Shown here: positions 62,619 through 64,000 of the stretch, piece by piece
Layout of the letters: each line of letters starts with the position of its first letter
Position numbering within the stretch: position 1 is the stretch's first letter
NCBI GenBank assembly: GCA_002831545.1
Contig: CP025095.1
Coordinates: 1,984,001-2,048,000, forward strand
DNA from: Streptococcus suis
GTDB taxonomy: Bacteria > Bacillota > Bacilli > Lactobacillales > Streptococcaceae
Length of the DNA stretch: 64,000 bases
Reading direction: 5' to 3'
Notes under the pieces: generated by a model
What the model was told of the DNA's origin: nothing
Databases searched by the model: none
What the model saw: the letters and a program-made list of their open reading frames with translations, nothing else
Position numbers and translations under genes: made by a program

Positions 62619-63683
62619 TCAGTCTTGGGACTGATTCTCTTCTTTTTTTGCAAAATAATCTCGGACAATTGGCGCAACTTCTTTTCCGTAGAGTTCGATA
62701 GCACGGAGGACATCTTCATGTGGCATTGATCCGATTGGGAGATGGAGGAAGAAACGGTCCAAGTCAAGTGTTTCAATAGTCTTGATAATTTTTTCAGCGA
62801 CTCGTTTTGGATCTCCGACGATGGTTGCTCCTTCGTCTGTCAGAGAGTAGAGATATTGCGCCTTGGTCATCTCGCTCCAATGTGGGCGGTCTTTGGCAAT
62901 ATTGTCCGTAATTACTTTGGTTGGATGATAGTATTCTTCCACAGCCTTGTCATGGTCGTCTGCAATCCAACCCCAAGAATGGGCTGCAACTTTCGTTTTC
63001 TTTGGATCATGACCTGAGTTGCGAGCAACCTTGCGATAAGCATCGACTAAAGGTTTAAAGCGATGGGCACCTGCACCAATGACTGCATACACGATTGGCA
63101 GGCCTTTCTTAGCAATCTTGATGGTAGACTCTACATTGCCCCCAGTTGCAACCCAGATCGGAAAATCTTCCTGAACAGGACGTGGATAGACTGGCTTATT
63201 ATCGACTGACTGGGTAAAATGCCCATCCCACTTGAGATTGGTTTCCTTATCGATTTCCAGAAGCATATCCAACTTTTCATCGAAGAGTTCTTCATAGTCA
63301 TGGAGATCATAACCAAACAAGGGGAATGACTCGGTAAAGGAACCACGACCCGCCATGATTTCCGCTCTGCCATTTGACAAAGCATCAATGGTGGTGTACT
63401 GCTGGTAAAGTCTCACAGGATCCATGGAGGAAAGGATTGAAACTGCTGATGTTAGCTTGATATGCTTGGTATTGACGGCACCAGCTGCCAGCACAATCTC
63501 AGGTGCAGAAACCGCAAAATCTTCTCGGTGATGCTCCCCAATCCCATAAACATCAAGTCCCACCGCATCTGCTAGTTCGATTTCTTTGACTAGCTGACGA
63601 ATCCGCTCGTCGTGGCTGTAAGTTTCCCCTGTTTTTTCTAGTGGAGTTGTTTCGCCAAATGTTGAAATGCCTAATTCTACCAT
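62619..63683 (-). CDS. LLM-class flavin-dependent oxidoreductase
   Basis: A 354-residue luciferase-like monooxygenase/flavin oxidoreductase. TIM-barrel features: GISTFGETTPLEKTG, YGIGEHHREDFAVSAPEIVL in portions, SNGRAEIMAGRGSFTESF and WVATGGNVESTIKIAKKGLP. Uses FMN; substrate unknown. AAAGGAGAACACATC precedes the start. Confidence 0.9.
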   Translation of the reverse strand: MVELGISTFGETTPLEKTGETYSHDERIRQLVKEIELADAVGLDVYGIGEHHREDFAVSAPEIVLAAGAVNTKHIKLTSAVSILSSMDPVRLYQQYTTIDALSNGRAEIMAGRGSFTESFPLFGYDLHDYEELFDEKLDMLLEIDKETNLKWDGHFTQSVDNKPVYPRPVQEDFPIWVATGGNVESTIKIAKKGLPIVYAVIGAGAHRFKPLVDAYRKVARNSGHDPKKTKVAAHSWGWIADDHDKAVEEYYHPTKVITDNIAKDRPHWSEMTKAQYLYSLTDEGATIVGDPKRVAEKIIKTIETLDLDRFFLHLPIGSMPHEDVLRAIELYGKEVAPIVRDYFAKKEENQSQD

Positions 63684-63774
63684 GATGTGTTCTCCTTTGA
63701 AATCACTATTTCTTAATTGACGCGTCTATTTTATCTCTAATTAGTGATAAAATCAATTGATTTGCTCAAAAAAT

Positions 63775-63802
63775 AAAACGACTAGGAAAACCTAATCGTT
63801 TT
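63775..63802. terminator. Bidirectional terminator
   Basis: AAAACGACTAGG-loop-CCTAATCGTTTT, between the oxidoreductase start and the ABC permease stop. Confidence 0.8.
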
Positions 63803-63808
63803 AAAGTA

Positions 63809-64000
63809 TTATTCGTAGCGAAGTGCTTCGATTGGATCCAACTTAGAAGCCTTGCTGGCAGGAAGAACCCCGAAGACAATTCCGACTGCTGCTGAAAATG
63901 CTAAACTTCCTAATACAACCGGTATTGATATTTCAGCTGTCATCTCTCCCATAACCTTTGTGGCGTTGAGAATAAACACAATGGCTTGAGCGATAGCTAA
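63809..64000 (-). CDS. ABC transporter permease, MacB/FtsX-like (C-terminal part)
   Basis: 64 codons with the stop at 63809. A membrane span ([20 protein letters not shown]) and the family end [20 protein letters not shown], typical of MacB-type permeases. The remainder lies beyond 64000. Confidence 0.85.
   Translation of the reverse strand, partial: LAIAQAIVFILNATKVMGEMTAEISIPVVLGSLAFSAAVGIVFGVLPASKASKLDPIEALRYE

Overview
The window looks like a chromosomal segment of a streptococcus, most probably Streptococcus suis. The basis is the gene content and order (feoAB, ftsEX-prfB, tuf-tpiA, ppc-ftsW, a thiT riboswitch, lysS), AT-rich DNA with strong TATAAT promoters, and several dispersed repeats. 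The species is inferred from family knowledge; no search was run.

Layout. (1) 1-2106: an IS66-family element, cut by the window edge, whose transposase carries a one-base frameshift. (2) About 2107-20423: a damaged prophage integrated next to a tRNA-Thr(GGT) gene. From the tRNA leftward it has an integrase, a CI-like S24 repressor with dinD, a cargo zone of small divergent gene pairs, an antirepressor, a DnaD-like replisome organizer, a mazEF-like pair, an SSB, an ArpU-like late regulator, a second tyrosine recombinase, two HNH nucleases, a portal and a MuF-type minor head protein. Terminase genes are missing where they should lie, and the rest of the morphogenesis module is absent up to the IS66 end, so this is a remnant. 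(3) 20508-28136: core genes (tandem-domain feoA, feoB, a Cys-rich FeoB partner, ftsX/ftsE, prfB with its programmed frameshift, queG, a vanZ-like gene). (4) 28270-39910: a segment bounded by two same-orientation IS4-family copies with an identical 10-bp direct repeat at the outer ends, as expected of a composite transposon. It holds a large repeat-rich amidase whose glucosaminidase domain is split off by a frameshift in a G-tract, an IS110-family element with a structured 3' region, an IS30-family element, relics of other ISs and a truncated unknown gene. (5) 39936-64000: core genes for Ca2+ transport, a TauE-like exporter, an HD phosphohydrolase, HAD phosphatase, TpiA, EF-Tu, an ECF sigma/anti-sigma pair, PEP carboxylase, FtsW, an ECF-transporter S component with a DUF4430 lipoprotein, a GH25 lysozyme, TPP-riboswitch-controlled thiT, a DUF368 protein, YbaK, a phosphatase, LysS, a flavin monooxygenase-like protein and a partial ABC permease.

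Most notable: the prophage control region, where operators of form ATCACG-N7-CGTG(AT) sit inside both divergent promoters of the lysogeny switch, and a repeated divergent-promoter module used five times to host short cargo genes; a candidate MuF toxin with an adjacent immunity candidate; the composite transposon; a candidate bridge RNA of the IS110-family element; and a TPP riboswitch whose exact 10-nt alternative pairing can be read from the sequence.
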